A DNA stretch of 64,000 bases from Streptomyces sp. LUP47B (GTDB lineage Bacteria > Actinomycetota > Actinomycetes > Streptomycetales > Streptomycetaceae): positions 62,001 through 126,000 of the forward strand of contig NZ_MJAH01000022.1 in assembly GCF_001746295.1 (NCBI RefSeq), written 5' to 3'. Numbering within the stretch: the stretch's first letter is position 1; each line of letters begins with the position of its first letter. Under the pieces are notes generated by a model that had not been told where the DNA came from, did no database searches, and saw only the letters and a list, made by a program, of their open reading frames with translations. This document shows, one piece after another, positions 16,595-25,618 of this stretch. Position numbers and translations under genes: made by a program.

Positions 16595-19500
16595 ATGACC
16601 CTCACCCCCCAGCACGTTCCGATATCGGGCGCGAGACGTGTGGCGCGCATAGCGGTGGCCGCCGGTCTGGTGGCCGCGCTCTCCGCGGCGGGGCCGATAC
16701 CCATGGCCTTCTCCGCCGCCGCGGACGACGCCCCCGCCGCCTCCGACCCGGGCCTGAAGTCCGCCGACGAGAAGCTCGGTTCGGACGACGCGGACGCACT
16801 CGCCGAGGCCAAGGCCGACGGCGTCAAGAACATCACGCTGATGGTCGCCACCGCCCCCGGGAAGACCGAGCAGGTCGCCGCGGAGCTGGACGCGGTCAAG
16901 GGCGGCCTGGTGGGCCTCACGTACGACAAGCTCGGTTACGTCCGGGCGACCGTCCCCACCGCGAAGGCGGACTCGGCCATCGCCGCCGCCGCGAAGCTCT
17001 CCTCCGTGCACGGCATCGACGTCAAGCAGGACATTCCGCTGGACGACCCGACGCCGAGCGCCGACACCGCCAAGGGCGCCGCGCACAAGGCCGCGAAGAC
17101 CTACCCGGCGCCGAGCGCGAAGACGCCCGCCGAGAACCCGTACAACCCGTCCTTCGAGACGGGCGCCGTCGACTTCGTGAAGGACCACCCGAAGGCGGAC
17201 GGCCGCGGGGTCACCATCGGCATCCTGGACTCGGGTGTGGACCTCGGCCACCCGGCCCTGCAGAAGACCACCACCGGTGAGCGGAAGATCGTCGACTGGG
17301 TGACGTCGACCGACCCGGTCTCCGACGGTGACGCCACCTGGCGGCGCATGACCACCGCGGTCTCCGGCCCGAGCTTCACCTTCGACGGCCGCACCTGGAC
17401 GGCGCCCGCCGGGTCGTACCAGGTCAACCTGTTCCGTGAGGCCGCGACCGCGGGCGGCGACGCCAAGGGCGACGCGAACCGGGACGGCGACACCACCGAC
17501 ACCTGGGGCGTGCTGTACGACAAGGCCGCCGGGACCGTCCGGGTCGACCTGAACAACAACCAGAACTTCGCCGACGACACTCCGATGAAGCCGTACAAGG
17601 ACGGCTACCAGGTCGGGTACTTCGGCACCGACGACCCGTCGACCGACGTGGCCGAGCGCCAGCCGTTCGTCGTCGAGATCCGCAAGGACGTCGTCTTCGA
17701 CGCCGCCGGCGACAAGGCCGACTACGTCAACATCGGCGTCATCGAGTCCGAGCACGGCACCCACGTCGCCGGCATCACCGCCGCCAACGGCCTGTTCGGC
17801 GGCAGGATGAACGGCGCGGCCCCGGGCGCGAAGCTCGTCTCCTCCCGTGCCTGCACCTGGACCGGCGGCTGCACCAACGTGGCGCTGACCGAGGGCATGA
17901 TCGACCTCGTCGTCAACCGCGGCGTCGACATCGTCAACATGTCGATCGGCGGCCTGCCGGCGCTCAACGACGGCAACAACGCGCGCGCCGAGCTCTACAC
18001 GCGCCTCATCGACACCTACGGCGTCCAGCTGGTGATCTCCGCGGGCAACTCCGGCCCCGGCGCGAACACCATCGGCGACCCGGGCCTGGCCGACAAGGTC
18101 ATCTCGGTCGGCGCGACCATCTCCAAGGAGACCTGGGCCGCCAACTACGGCTCGGCCGTGGAGAAGAAGTACGCGATGATGCCGTTCTCCTCGCGCGGTC
18201 CGCGTGAGGACGGCGGCTTCACGCCGACCCTGTCCGCCCCGGGCGCCGCCATCAACAGCACGCAGACCTGGCTGCCGGGCTCCCCGGTCGCCGAGTCGGG
18301 CTACACGCTGCCGGCCGGCTACTCGATGCTCCAGGGCACCTCGATGGCCTCCCCGCAGGCCACGGGCGCGTCCGCGCTGCTGATCTCTGCCGCCAAGCAG
18401 AAGCACCTCGCGCTGACGCCCGCCACCCTGCGCACCGCCCTGACCTCGACCGCCGACCACATCAAGGGTGTGCAGGCGTACGAGGAGGGCGCGGGCCTCA
18501 TCGACATCGTGGACGCCTGGGACGCCATCAAGGACGGCGCCACCGCCCACGACTACACCGTGAAGGCCCCGGTCGACACCGCGATCGACCAGCTCCTGAA
18601 GACCCCGGGCTACGGCACCGGGCTCTACGACCGCGAGGGCGGTCTGAAGGCCGGCCAGAAGAAGACGTACGACGTCACCATCACCCGTACGTCCGGCGCG
18701 GACAAGGCGATCCCGCACGAGCTGCACTTCGCGAACAACGCCGGTGACACCTTCCGGGTCCTCGGCAAGGACGACGTCAGGCTCCCGCTGAACCAGCCGG
18801 TGACGGTCAAGGTCCAGGCCCAGCCGAGGTCCGCGGGCCTCAAGAGCGCGATCCTGGAGGTCGACGACCCGAGGACCGAGGGTGTCGACCAGCAGATCCT
18901 CACCACGGTCGTCGTCTCGGCGCCGGTGAAGTACACCTACACCGCGTCGAACACCGTGCAGCGCAACAGCACCCAGTCGTACTTCGTGACCGTCCCCGCG
19001 GGCGCCAAGTCGCTGGAGGTCGCGATCGGCGGGCTGAAGGACAAGAGCCAGACCCGGTTCATCGCCATCCACCCCTACGGCGTCCCGGTCGACAACACGG
19101 GCACCCCGTACTGCTACAACAACTACCTCGACGGCAACGGCTGCAAGCCCGACGCCCGTTCCTACGCCGACCCGCAGGCCGGTGTCTGGGAGATCGAGGT
19201 CGAGTCGCGCCGTACCTCGCCGCTGCTCGACAACCCGTACAAGCTGGACGTCGCCGTCTACGGCGCGGTCTTCGACCCGGAGACCGTGACCGTCCCCGAG
19301 GCCAAGGTCGGCACCCCGGCCACCGCCTCCTGGAAGGTGACCAACACGCTCGCCGCGGTCGACGGCAAGCTGGCCGGCGGTCCGCTCGGCTCGTCCAAGA
19401 CGGCCCGTCCGACCATCGCCGAGGGCGCCACCCAGACCACCACGGTCGAGGTGCCCGCGGGCGCGAAGTCGCTCGACGTCGCCATCGGCAACGTCTCCGA

Positions 19501-19888
19501 CGTCTCCGCCGACCTGGACCTGACCGTCTACGACGCGTCGGGCGCCGTGGTCGGCCAGTCCGCCGACGGCGACTCGGAGGAGGCCGTCTCGGTCGCCTCG
19601 CCCGCAGCCGGCACGTACACCATCGAGGTCGCCGGCTACTCGGTCCCGGCCGGCTCCACGGCGTACGACTACCAGGACGTGTTCTTCTCCAGCGCCCTGG
19701 GCGCCGTCACCGTCTCCGACGCTCCGGTCAAGCTCGGCACCGGCGCCTCGGCGACCGTCTCCGGCAGCATCACCGCCTTGGCGGCCGCACCGGAGGGCCG
19801 TGAGTTCTTCGGCCAGGTCAGCCTCGTCAACGCGCGCGGCACGGTCGCGGGCGTGGGCAACGTGAAGATCGAGAAGGTCACGCCGTAA
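16595..19888 (+). CDS. large secreted subtilisin-like serine protease (S8)
   Basis: 1097 aa. Signal peptide at about residues 10-45 (VARIAVAAGLVAALSAAGP), then an inhibitor-like propeptide (KNITLMVATAPGK to about residue 150). The S8 triad is Asp212 (GILDSGVD), His387 (EHGTHVAG) and Ser583 (QGTSMASPQA); VISAGNSGP gives the oxyanion Asn. The ~175-residue gap between Asp and His is far larger than in subtilisin and recalls tripeptidyl-peptidase-II/lactocepin-like enzymes. The C-terminus carries two beta-rich modules resembling pre-peptidase domains (repeat VPAGAKSLEVAIG / VPAGAKSLDVAIG). ATG 16595 is chosen over ATG 16589 because AAGGG then lies at proper spacing. A strong terminator follows. 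Confidence 0.92.
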   Translation: MTLTPQHVPISGARRVARIAVAAGLVAALSAAGPIPMAFSAAADDAPAASDPGLKSADEKLGSDDADALAEAKADGVKNITLMVATAPGKTEQVAAELDAVKGGLVGLTYDKLGYVRATVPTAKADSAIAAAAKLSSVHGIDVKQDIPLDDPTPSADTAKGAAHKAAKTYPAPSAKTPAENPYNPSFETGAVDFVKDHPKADGRGVTIGILDSGVDLGHPALQKTTTGERKIVDWVTSTDPVSDGDATWRRMTTAVSGPSFTFDGRTWTAPAGSYQVNLFREAATAGGDAKGDANRDGDTTDTWGVLYDKAAGTVRVDLNNNQNFADDTPMKPYKDGYQVGYFGTDDPSTDVAERQPFVVEIRKDVVFDAAGDKADYVNIGVIESEHGTHVAGITAANGLFGGRMNGAAPGAKLVSSRACTWTGGCTNVALTEGMIDLVVNRGVDIVNMSIGGLPALNDGNNARAELYTRLIDTYGVQLVISAGNSGPGANTIGDPGLADKVISVGATISKETWAANYGSAVEKKYAMMPFSSRGPREDGGFTPTLSAPGAAINSTQTWLPGSPVAESGYTLPAGYSMLQGTSMASPQATGASALLISAAKQKHLALTPATLRTALTSTADHIKGVQAYEEGAGLIDIVDAWDAIKDGATAHDYTVKAPVDTAIDQLLKTPGYGTGLYDREGGLKAGQKKTYDVTITRTSGADKAIPHELHFANNAGDTFRVLGKDDVRLPLNQPVTVKVQAQPRSAGLKSAILEVDDPRTEGVDQQILTTVVVSAPVKYTYTASNTVQRNSTQSYFVTVPAGAKSLEVAIGGLKDKSQTRFIAIHPYGVPVDNTGTPYCYNNYLDGNGCKPDARSYADPQAGVWEIEVESRRTSPLLDNPYKLDVAVYGAVFDPETVTVPEAKVGTPATASWKVTNTLAAVDGKLAGGPLGSSKTARPTIAEGATQTTTVEVPAGAKSLDVAIGNVSDVSADLDLTVYDASGAVVGQSADGDSEEAVSVASPAAGTYTIEVAGYSVPAGSTAYDYQDVFFSSALGAVTVSDAPVKLGTGASATVSGSITALAAAPEGREFFGQVSLVNARGTVAGVGNVKIEKVTP

Positions 19889-19910
19889 CACTTCTCCGTA
19901 CGGCGACGAG

Positions 19911-19940
19911 GGGCGGGCGTCCGATGGGCGCCCGCCCTTT
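19911..19940 (+). terminator. rho-independent terminator after the subtilase
   Basis: GGGCGGGCG (19911-19919) and CGCCCGCCC (19929-19937) form a perfect 9-bp stem with a 9-base loop, followed by TTTCTCGT. It lies 23 bases after the stop and just before the convergent gene's stop at 19949. Confidence 0.85.
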
Positions 19941-19948
19941 CTCGTGCC

Positions 19949-20647
19949 CTAGCAGGTGAGCCCGCGCGAGGCCGGGAGCGAGGCGGTGATCCACGCCCGC
20001 TCTCGGGCGATCTCCTGCTCCCCGACCGCCCAGTGGTCGGGGGTGGTCGGGGACCCCTGGGGCGTGCCGAACAGGACACGGGTGCCCTTGGCCAGGGGTT
20101 CAGGCAGGTCGTACTCGCTGATCACATAGGTGAGGTCCTCGACTCCGAGGGTCGGCTTGTAGTAGTGGGTGACATGCACGGTGACCTGCAGTTCTCCGGT
20201 GGCGGGGAGCTCCTTGACCGCGGTGACCTCGCCCTCGGCGACCGTGGTGGCGCAGGCCAGGTAGGGCGGGCTGCCGAAGCGGACGCCGGCCTCTGCCTTG
20301 GAGGACCCCGAGTCGGCCGAGCTCAGGCTGTCCGCACCGCCGTGACCGAGGAGCCAGCCGAGGCCGGTGACCGCACTCGCGACGGCGGCCACCGCGAGGG
20401 TGCCGAAGGCGAAGGTGCGGGCGCGATGCCGGGCCCGGGAGGGTCGTGGGGAAACGGGTTTCGGGGCCGGTGCGGGCTCCGTCAGGGTCTCGCCGATGAT
20501 CCGCAGCTGCTCGCGCAGAAGGGCGACATCGTCCTGGGCCGAGCGGTGCTCGGCGAGGAAGGCCGGGTCGGCGGCGGCGCCCTCGGGCAGCGGTGCGTCG
20601 GTGATGGCTGCCATCAAGGCGTCGGGACCGTCGTGTTCCGCGGTCAT
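19949..20647 (-). CDS. single-pass membrane protein, candidate anti-sigma factor
   Basis: 232 aa. Cytoplasmic N-terminal ~105 residues, one membrane helix (TFAFGTLAVAAVASAVTGLG), then an extracytoplasmic domain of about 100 residues containing a Cys and ending in Cys. Its ATG (20647) lies one base past the stop of the ECF-type sigma gene (TGA-G-ATG), so translation is coupled. That placement and topology are typical of membrane anti-sigma factors, but no zinc-binding HxxxCxxC anti-sigma motif is visible; the N-terminus has instead a helix-rich acidic stretch. The role is therefore inferred from context. Confidence 0.72.
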   Translation of the reverse strand: MTAEHDGPDALMAAITDAPLPEGAAADPAFLAEHRSAQDDVALLREQLRIIGETLTEPAPAPKPVSPRPSRARHRARTFAFGTLAVAAVASAVTGLGWLLGHGGADSLSSADSGSSKAEAGVRFGSPPYLACATTVAEGEVTAVKELPATGELQVTVHVTHYYKPTLGVEDLTYVISEYDLPEPLAKGTRVLFGTPQGSPTTPDHWAVGEQEIARERAWITASLPASRGLTC

Positions 20648-20648
20648 C

Positions 20649-21185
20649 TCACACCACCTCGTCCTCGTGCAGGCGGGCGCGCAGGGCCCGGACCGCCGTG
20701 TGCAGGCGGCTCTTGACGGTGCCCTCCGGGACGCCCAGCTCCTGGGCGATCGAACGCACCGGCAGGTCGGCGAAGAACCGCAGCACGAGGACCTGGCGCT
20801 GCTGGTCGGGCAGCTCGTCCAGGCCCTGCGCGACGGCGAGGGAGAGCACGCTGGTGTCCTCCCCTGAGGGGTGCTCGTGCTGGCGCAGTGAGGCCAGCCG
20901 CTCCCCCAGCCGCTCCTGGCGCTTCTTGGCCCGGTGCCAGTCCATGGCGAGGTTGGAGGCGACGACCGCGGCCCACGCGGACACGTCCCGTGGCGCCTCG
21001 AACCCCTTCGCCGCCCGCTCCAGCAACCGCAGGCGGACCTGCTGCACCCCGTCCGGCAGGTCCGCCTGCGGCACCCCGCCCAGGGCGAGCACGGCCCGCA
21101 CCCGGCGTTCCTGCGCCGCGTCCAGAGGATCGTCCTCCTCCTGGACCCGGCGAGCCCTTCTGCGCAGCACAAGCCACCCCCTCAC
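20649..21185 (-). CDS. ECF-type sigma-70 family RNA polymerase sigma factor
   Basis: 178 aa from GTG 21185, which has GAGG seven bases upstream. Region 2 is seen in AWAAVVASNLAMDWHRAKK and region 4 in LPDQQRQVLVLRFFADLPV followed by the helix-turn-helix IAQELGVPEGTVKSRLH. It would direct RNA polymerase to a stress or developmental regulon, unknown here. It forms a tightly coupled pair with the downstream membrane protein, its probable negative regulator. A short palindrome, GAGGTGTACCTC (21250-21261), lies 65 bases upstream of the start and might be part of its control. Confidence 0.9.
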   Translation of the reverse strand: MRGWLVLRRRARRVQEEDDPLDAAQERRVRAVLALGGVPQADLPDGVQQVRLRLLERAAKGFEAPRDVSAWAAVVASNLAMDWHRAKKRQERLGERLASLRQHEHPSGEDTSVLSLAVAQGLDELPDQQRQVLVLRFFADLPVRSIAQELGVPEGTVKSRLHTAVRALRARLHEDEVV

Positions 21186-21376
21186 CGCGTTTCCTCTACG
21201 ACGCCGCAGCGCACGGAAACGTTCGGCCGATCCCGCGGAAAGTCACTGAGAGGTGTACCTCACACCGGCCGGCAGTCCATTCCTCGGGCATGGAGCGCAA
21301 AGAATTGGACAGGGAGACCCGGGTCGGCCGCATGATGGAAAAGCCTCGGTCAAGTGTGAAGAGATAGGGAGTCGCC

Positions 21377-22393
21377 GTGAGGGTCGGAATCGTCGGAGCC
21401 ACCGGACAGGTCGGCACGGTCATGCGCAGGATCCTCAAGGAGCGCGCCTTCCCGGTCACGGAGCTGCGCCTGTTCGCCTCCGCGCGCTCGGCGGGGTCGG
21501 TCCTGGACGGTGTGACGGTGGAGGACGCGTCGACGGCCGACTACTCCGGCCTGGACATCGTGCTGTTCTCGGCGGGCGGCGCGACCTCGAAGGCGCTGGC
21601 CGAAAAGGTCGCCTCGCAGGGCGCGGTGGTGATCGACAACTCCTCGGCCTGGCGCAAGGACCCCGAGGTCCCGCTGGTCGTCTCCGAGGTGAACCCGCAC
21701 GCGATCACGGACCGCCCCAAGGGGATCATCGCCAACCCGAACTGCACCACCATGGCCGCGATGCCGGTCCTGAAGGTGCTGGACACGGAGGCGGGCCTGC
21801 AGACGCTTATCGCCACCACCTATCAGGCGGTGTCCGGCTCGGGCCTCGCGGGCGTGGCGGAGCTGCACGGCCAGGTGCAGAAGGTCGCCGCCGACGCGGA
21901 CAAGCTCACCCACGACGGCGGGGCGGTCGACTTCCCCGAGCCGCAGGTCTACAAGCGCCCCATCGCCTTCAACGTCCTGCCCTTCGCGGGCAACCTCGTC
22001 GAGGACGGCCTGAACGAGACCGACGAGGAGCAGAAGCTCCGCAACGAGTCCCGCAAGATCCTGGAGCTCCCCGAGCTGAAGGTCTCCGGCACCTGTGTGC
22101 GCGTCCCGGTCTTCTCCGGCCACTCCCTCCAGGTCAACGCCCGCTTCGCCCGCCCCATCAGCCCGGAGCGCGCGACGGAGATCCTGGCGGGCGCCCCCGG
22201 CGTGACCCTCTCGGACATCCCGACCCCTCTGCAGGCCGCCGGCCAGGACGCCTCCTTCGTCGGCCGCATCCGCCGCGACGAGACGGTCGAACACGGCCTC
22301 GCTCTCTTCATCTCCAACGACAACCTCCGCAAGGGCGCCGCGCTGAACGCGGTCCAGATCGCGGAGCTGGTCGCGGCGGAGCTCAAGGGCTAG
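21377..22393 (+). CDS. asd: aspartate-semialdehyde dehydrogenase
   Basis: 338 aa, full length. Converts beta-aspartyl phosphate to aspartate semialdehyde with NADPH, a branch point to lysine/diaminopimelate, threonine and methionine. NADP-binding start VGIVGATGQVGTVM, active-site Cys in ANPNCTTM, and substrate-binding region GTCVRVPVFSGHS are present. GTG 21377 is preceded by AGGGAG. It is divergent from the sigma gene. Its TAG stop overlaps the stop of the convergent DUF1203 gene in the palindrome CTAG (22390-22393), so no terminator separates them. Aspartokinase is not adjacent. Confidence 0.95.
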   Translation: MRVGIVGATGQVGTVMRRILKERAFPVTELRLFASARSAGSVLDGVTVEDASTADYSGLDIVLFSAGGATSKALAEKVASQGAVVIDNSSAWRKDPEVPLVVSEVNPHAITDRPKGIIANPNCTTMAAMPVLKVLDTEAGLQTLIATTYQAVSGSGLAGVAELHGQVQKVAADADKLTHDGGAVDFPEPQVYKRPIAFNVLPFAGNLVEDGLNETDEEQKLRNESRKILELPELKVSGTCVRVPVFSGHSLQVNARFARPISPERATEILAGAPGVTLSDIPTPLQAAGQDASFVGRIRRDETVEHGLALFISNDNLRKGAALNAVQIAELVAAELKG

Positions 22394-22869
22394 GCGGAGG
22401 GCCTGCGCACCTCGTAGAGGAAACAGCCGTACTCGACGGCCCGGACGTGGACGAGCGCCACGGACGGGTCGTCGAACGCGTTCCGGAAGGCGTCGTCGCC
22501 GACGGCCTCCACCAGCCGGCCGCCCAGGATGTGCCCGTCGGCGGAGTAGCGGCGCACGGTCCGGTGCGCGTCGGCGAAGGGGTGGCCGTCGCCTGCCGTC
22601 GGCCCCGCGCACTCCTCGGCGTGGACGAAGACGGGGCCCTGCTCGTCGTACGCCCCCGGCCGCGCGCCCGTCTCGGCCGCCCAGCGGCGCAGGGGGGCGT
22701 AGGAGACGAGGGCGATCCGCTCGCCGGGCTCGCTGCGGCGCAGACAGCAGCGCAGCGGCGCCCCGCCCTCCTCGTCGGTGAACGGGGCCGGGGGGCGGCC
22801 GGCGTCGTCGGCGGTGCGGAGCTCCTTGAGGACCCGCGGTTCGACGGGGCGTGCGGTGTAGGTCGTCAT
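22390..22869 (-). CDS. DUF1203 domain-containing protein
   Basis: 159 aa from ATG 22869. The family pattern is visible: paired Cys in LRCCLRRSEPGE, LVSYAPLRRW, then GPVFVHAEEC and a C-terminal VRAVEYGCFLYEV. The molecular function of DUF1203 is unknown. It is divergent from the second aminopeptidase N gene (143 bases) and convergent with asd, sharing the CTAG stop overlap. The frame extends further upstream but crosses the divergent promoter region and lacks coding character. Confidence 0.82.
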   Translation of the reverse strand: MTTYTARPVEPRVLKELRTADDAGRPPAPFTDEEGGAPLRCCLRRSEPGERIALVSYAPLRRWAAETGARPGAYDEQGPVFVHAEECAGPTAGDGHPFADAHRTVRRYSADGHILGGRLVEAVGDDAFRNAFDDPSVALVHVRAVEYGCFLYEVRRPSA

Positions 22870-23012
22870 GGGGACCAGGCTGGCGCGGGCACGCGCGGAC
22901 GACCGGCGGAATACGGACCTGGTGTTCGGGGTGGGCTGCGCCTCCCGGCGACGCGCGTCACATGGAAGGATGACCGAACCGCCGAACCTAGACATAACGA
23001 GGAGATGAACGC

Positions 23013-25589
23013 GTGCCTGGCACAAACCTGACTCGCGACGAAGCTCGGCAGCGGGCGACGCTGCTCAGCGTCGAGTCCTACGAGATCGATCTCGACCTCT
23101 CCGGCGCGCAGGAGGGCGGTACCTACCGGTCCGTGACGACGGTGCGCTTCGACGTCACCGAGAACGGCGCCGAGTCCTTCATCGACCTGGTGGCCCCCAC
23201 GGTCCACGAGGTGACGCTGAACGGGGACGCCCTCGACCCGGCGGAGGTCTTCGCGGACTCCCGTATCGCCCTGCCGGGTCTGCTGGAGGGCCGCAACATC
23301 CTGCGGGTCGTCGCCGACGCCGCGTACACCAACACCGGTGAGGGCCTGCACCGCTTCGTCGACCCGGTCGACCAGCAGGCCTATCTGTACACCCAGTTCG
23401 AGGTGCCGGACGCCCGCCGCGTCTTCGCGTCCTTCGAGCAGCCGGACCTGAAGGCCACCTTCCAGTTCACCGTGAAGGCGCCGACCGGCTGGACGGTCGT
23501 CTCCAACTCGCCGACGCCGGAGCCGAAGGACGACGTCTGGGTCTTCGAGCCGACCCCGCGGATCTCGTCGTACATCACGGCCCTGATCGTGGGTCCGTAC
23601 CACTCCGTGCACAGCGTGTACGAGAAGAACGGCCAGTCCGTGCCCCTCGGCATCTACTGCCGCCCCTCGCTCGCCGAACACCTCGACTCGGACGCCATCT
23701 TCGAGGTGACCCGGCAGGGCTTCGAGTGGTTCCAGGAGAAGTTCGACTACGCGTACCCGTTCAAGAAGTACGACCAGCTGTTCGTGCCGGAGTTCAACGC
23801 GGGCGCGATGGAGAACGCCGGCGCGGTGACCATCCGCGACCAGTACGTCTTCCGGTCCAAGGTGACCGACGCCGCGTACGAGACGCGCGCCGAGACCATC
23901 CTCCACGAGCTGGCCCACATGTGGTTCGGCGACCTGGTCACCATGGAGTGGTGGAACGACCTGTGGCTGAACGAGTCGTTCGCCACCTACACCTCCATCG
24001 CCTGCCAGGCGTACGCCCCGGACAGCCGGTGGCCGCACTCCTGGACCACGTTCGCCAACTCCATGAAGACGTGGGCGTACCGCCAGGACCAGCTGCCGTC
24101 CACGCACCCGATCATGGCCGAGATCCGTGACCTGGACGACGTGCTGGTCAACTTCGACGGCATCACGTACGCGAAGGGGGCGTCCGTCCTCAAGCAGCTC
24201 GTCGCCTACGTCGGTGAGGACGAGTTCTTCGGCGGAGTGCAGGCGTACTTCAAGCGCCACGCGTTCGGCAACACCCGCCTGTCCGACCTGCTGGGCGCGC
24301 TGGAGGAGACCTCCGGGCGTGACCTCGGGAACTGGTCGCAGAAGTGGCTGCAGACGGCGGGCATCAACATCCTGCGCCCGGAGATCGAGACGGACGCGGA
24401 CGGTGTCATCACCTCGTTCGCCATCCGTCAGGAGGCCCCGGCCCTGCCCGCCGGCGCCAAGGGCGAGCCGACGCTCCGTCCGCACCGGATCGCAGTCGGT
24501 CTGTACGAGCTCGACGGCGACAGCGGCAAGCTGGTGCGTGACGAGCGCGTCGAACTGGACGTCGACGGCGAGCTGACGGCCGTGTCGCAGCTGGTCGGCA
24601 AGCGCCGTCCGGCGGTCGTGCTCCTCAACGACGACGACCTGTCGTACGCCAAGGTCCGCCTCGACGAGCAGTCGCTGGCCTTCGTGACCGAGCACCTCGG
24701 CGACTTCGAGTCCTCGCTGCCGCGCGCGCTGTGCTGGGCGTCGGCGTGGGACATGACGAGGGACGCGGAGCTCGCGACCCGCGACTACCTCGCCCTGGTC
24801 CTCTCCGGTATCGGCAAGGAGTCCGACATCGGTGTCGTGCAGTCGCTGCACCGGCAGGTGAAGCTGGCGATCGAGCTGTACGCCGCCCCCACCGCCCGTG
24901 AGGCCCTGCTGACCCGCTGGACCGACGCCACGCTGGCCCATCTGCGGTCCGCGGCGGCGGGCAGCGACCACCAGCTGGCGTGGGCGCGGGCGTTCGCGGC
25001 CACGGCCCGTACGCCGGAGCAGCTGGACCTCCTGGAGGGGCTGCTCGGCGGATCGCAGGTCGTCGAGGGCCTGGCCGTCGACACCGAGCTGCGCTGGGCG
25101 TTCGTCCAGCGGCTGGCCGCCGTGGGCCGCTACGACGAGTCGGAGATCGCCGGCGAGTACGAGCGGGACAAGACGGCGGCGGGCGAGCGCCATGCGGCGA
25201 CCGCCCGTGCCTCGCGGCCGACCGAGGAGGCGAAGTCGGAGGCCTGGGCACAGGTCGTCGAGTCCGACAAGCTGCCCAACGCCGTCCAGGAGGCCGTCAT
25301 CGGAGGCTTCGTCCAGACCGATCAGCGTGAGCTGCTCGCGCCGTACATGGACAAGTACTTCGAGGTGGTCAAGGACATCTGGGAGTCCCGCTCGCACGAG
25401 ATCGCCCAGCAGATCGCGGTCGGCCTCTACCCGTCGCTCCAGGTCTCCCGGGAGACCCTGGACAAGACGGACGCCTGGCTGGCCTCGGCCGAGCCCAACG
25501 CGGCCCTGCGGCGGCTCGTCTCCGAGTCCCGCGCGGGCGTGGAGCGGGCACTGAAGGCCCAGGCCGCGGACGCGGCGGCCGGACAGTAG
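23013..25589 (+). CDS. pepN: aminopeptidase N (M1 zinc metallopeptidase), copy 2
   Basis: 858 aa from GTG 23013, with a GAGGAGATG-type ribosome site upstream. GAMENAG and the zinc motif HELAH (about residues 298-302), followed by LNESFATY, define an M1 aminopeptidase; the C-terminal half is the ERAP1-like helical domain. It is a clear paralogue of the gene at 7264, with the same length and near-identical N-terminal layout (LTRDEARQRATLLSVESYE). This copy has the more canonical WLNESFA motif. No signal peptide, so cytoplasmic. A repeat array rather than a terminator follows its stop. Confidence 0.94.
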   Translation: MPGTNLTRDEARQRATLLSVESYEIDLDLSGAQEGGTYRSVTTVRFDVTENGAESFIDLVAPTVHEVTLNGDALDPAEVFADSRIALPGLLEGRNILRVVADAAYTNTGEGLHRFVDPVDQQAYLYTQFEVPDARRVFASFEQPDLKATFQFTVKAPTGWTVVSNSPTPEPKDDVWVFEPTPRISSYITALIVGPYHSVHSVYEKNGQSVPLGIYCRPSLAEHLDSDAIFEVTRQGFEWFQEKFDYAYPFKKYDQLFVPEFNAGAMENAGAVTIRDQYVFRSKVTDAAYETRAETILHELAHMWFGDLVTMEWWNDLWLNESFATYTSIACQAYAPDSRWPHSWTTFANSMKTWAYRQDQLPSTHPIMAEIRDLDDVLVNFDGITYAKGASVLKQLVAYVGEDEFFGGVQAYFKRHAFGNTRLSDLLGALEETSGRDLGNWSQKWLQTAGINILRPEIETDADGVITSFAIRQEAPALPAGAKGEPTLRPHRIAVGLYELDGDSGKLVRDERVELDVDGELTAVSQLVGKRRPAVVLLNDDDLSYAKVRLDEQSLAFVTEHLGDFESSLPRALCWASAWDMTRDAELATRDYLALVLSGIGKESDIGVVQSLHRQVKLAIELYAAPTAREALLTRWTDATLAHLRSAAAGSDHQLAWARAFAATARTPEQLDLLEGLLGGSQVVEGLAVDTELRWAFVQRLAAVGRYDESEIAGEYERDKTAAGERHAATARASRPTEEAKSEAWAQVVESDKLPNAVQEAVIGGFVQTDQRELLAPYMDKYFEVVKDIWESRSHEIAQQIAVGLYPSLQVSRETLDKTDAWLASAEPNAALRRLVSESRAGVERALKAQAADAAAGQ

Positions 25590-25618
25590 GACACGGCGGG
25601 AGGCGGGTGGCCCCGGTC

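Noticed and set aside
16580..19891. A very long open frame (over 1,100 codons) antisense to the subtilase
   Set aside because: Typical GC-skew shadow: Val/Gly/Arg-rich, no domain, no ribosome site. The plus strand holds the complete S8 triad.
21250..21261. Palindrome GAGGTGTACCTC near the sigma gene as an operator
   Set aside because: Short (5-bp arms) and single; kept only as a remark in the sigma gene entry.
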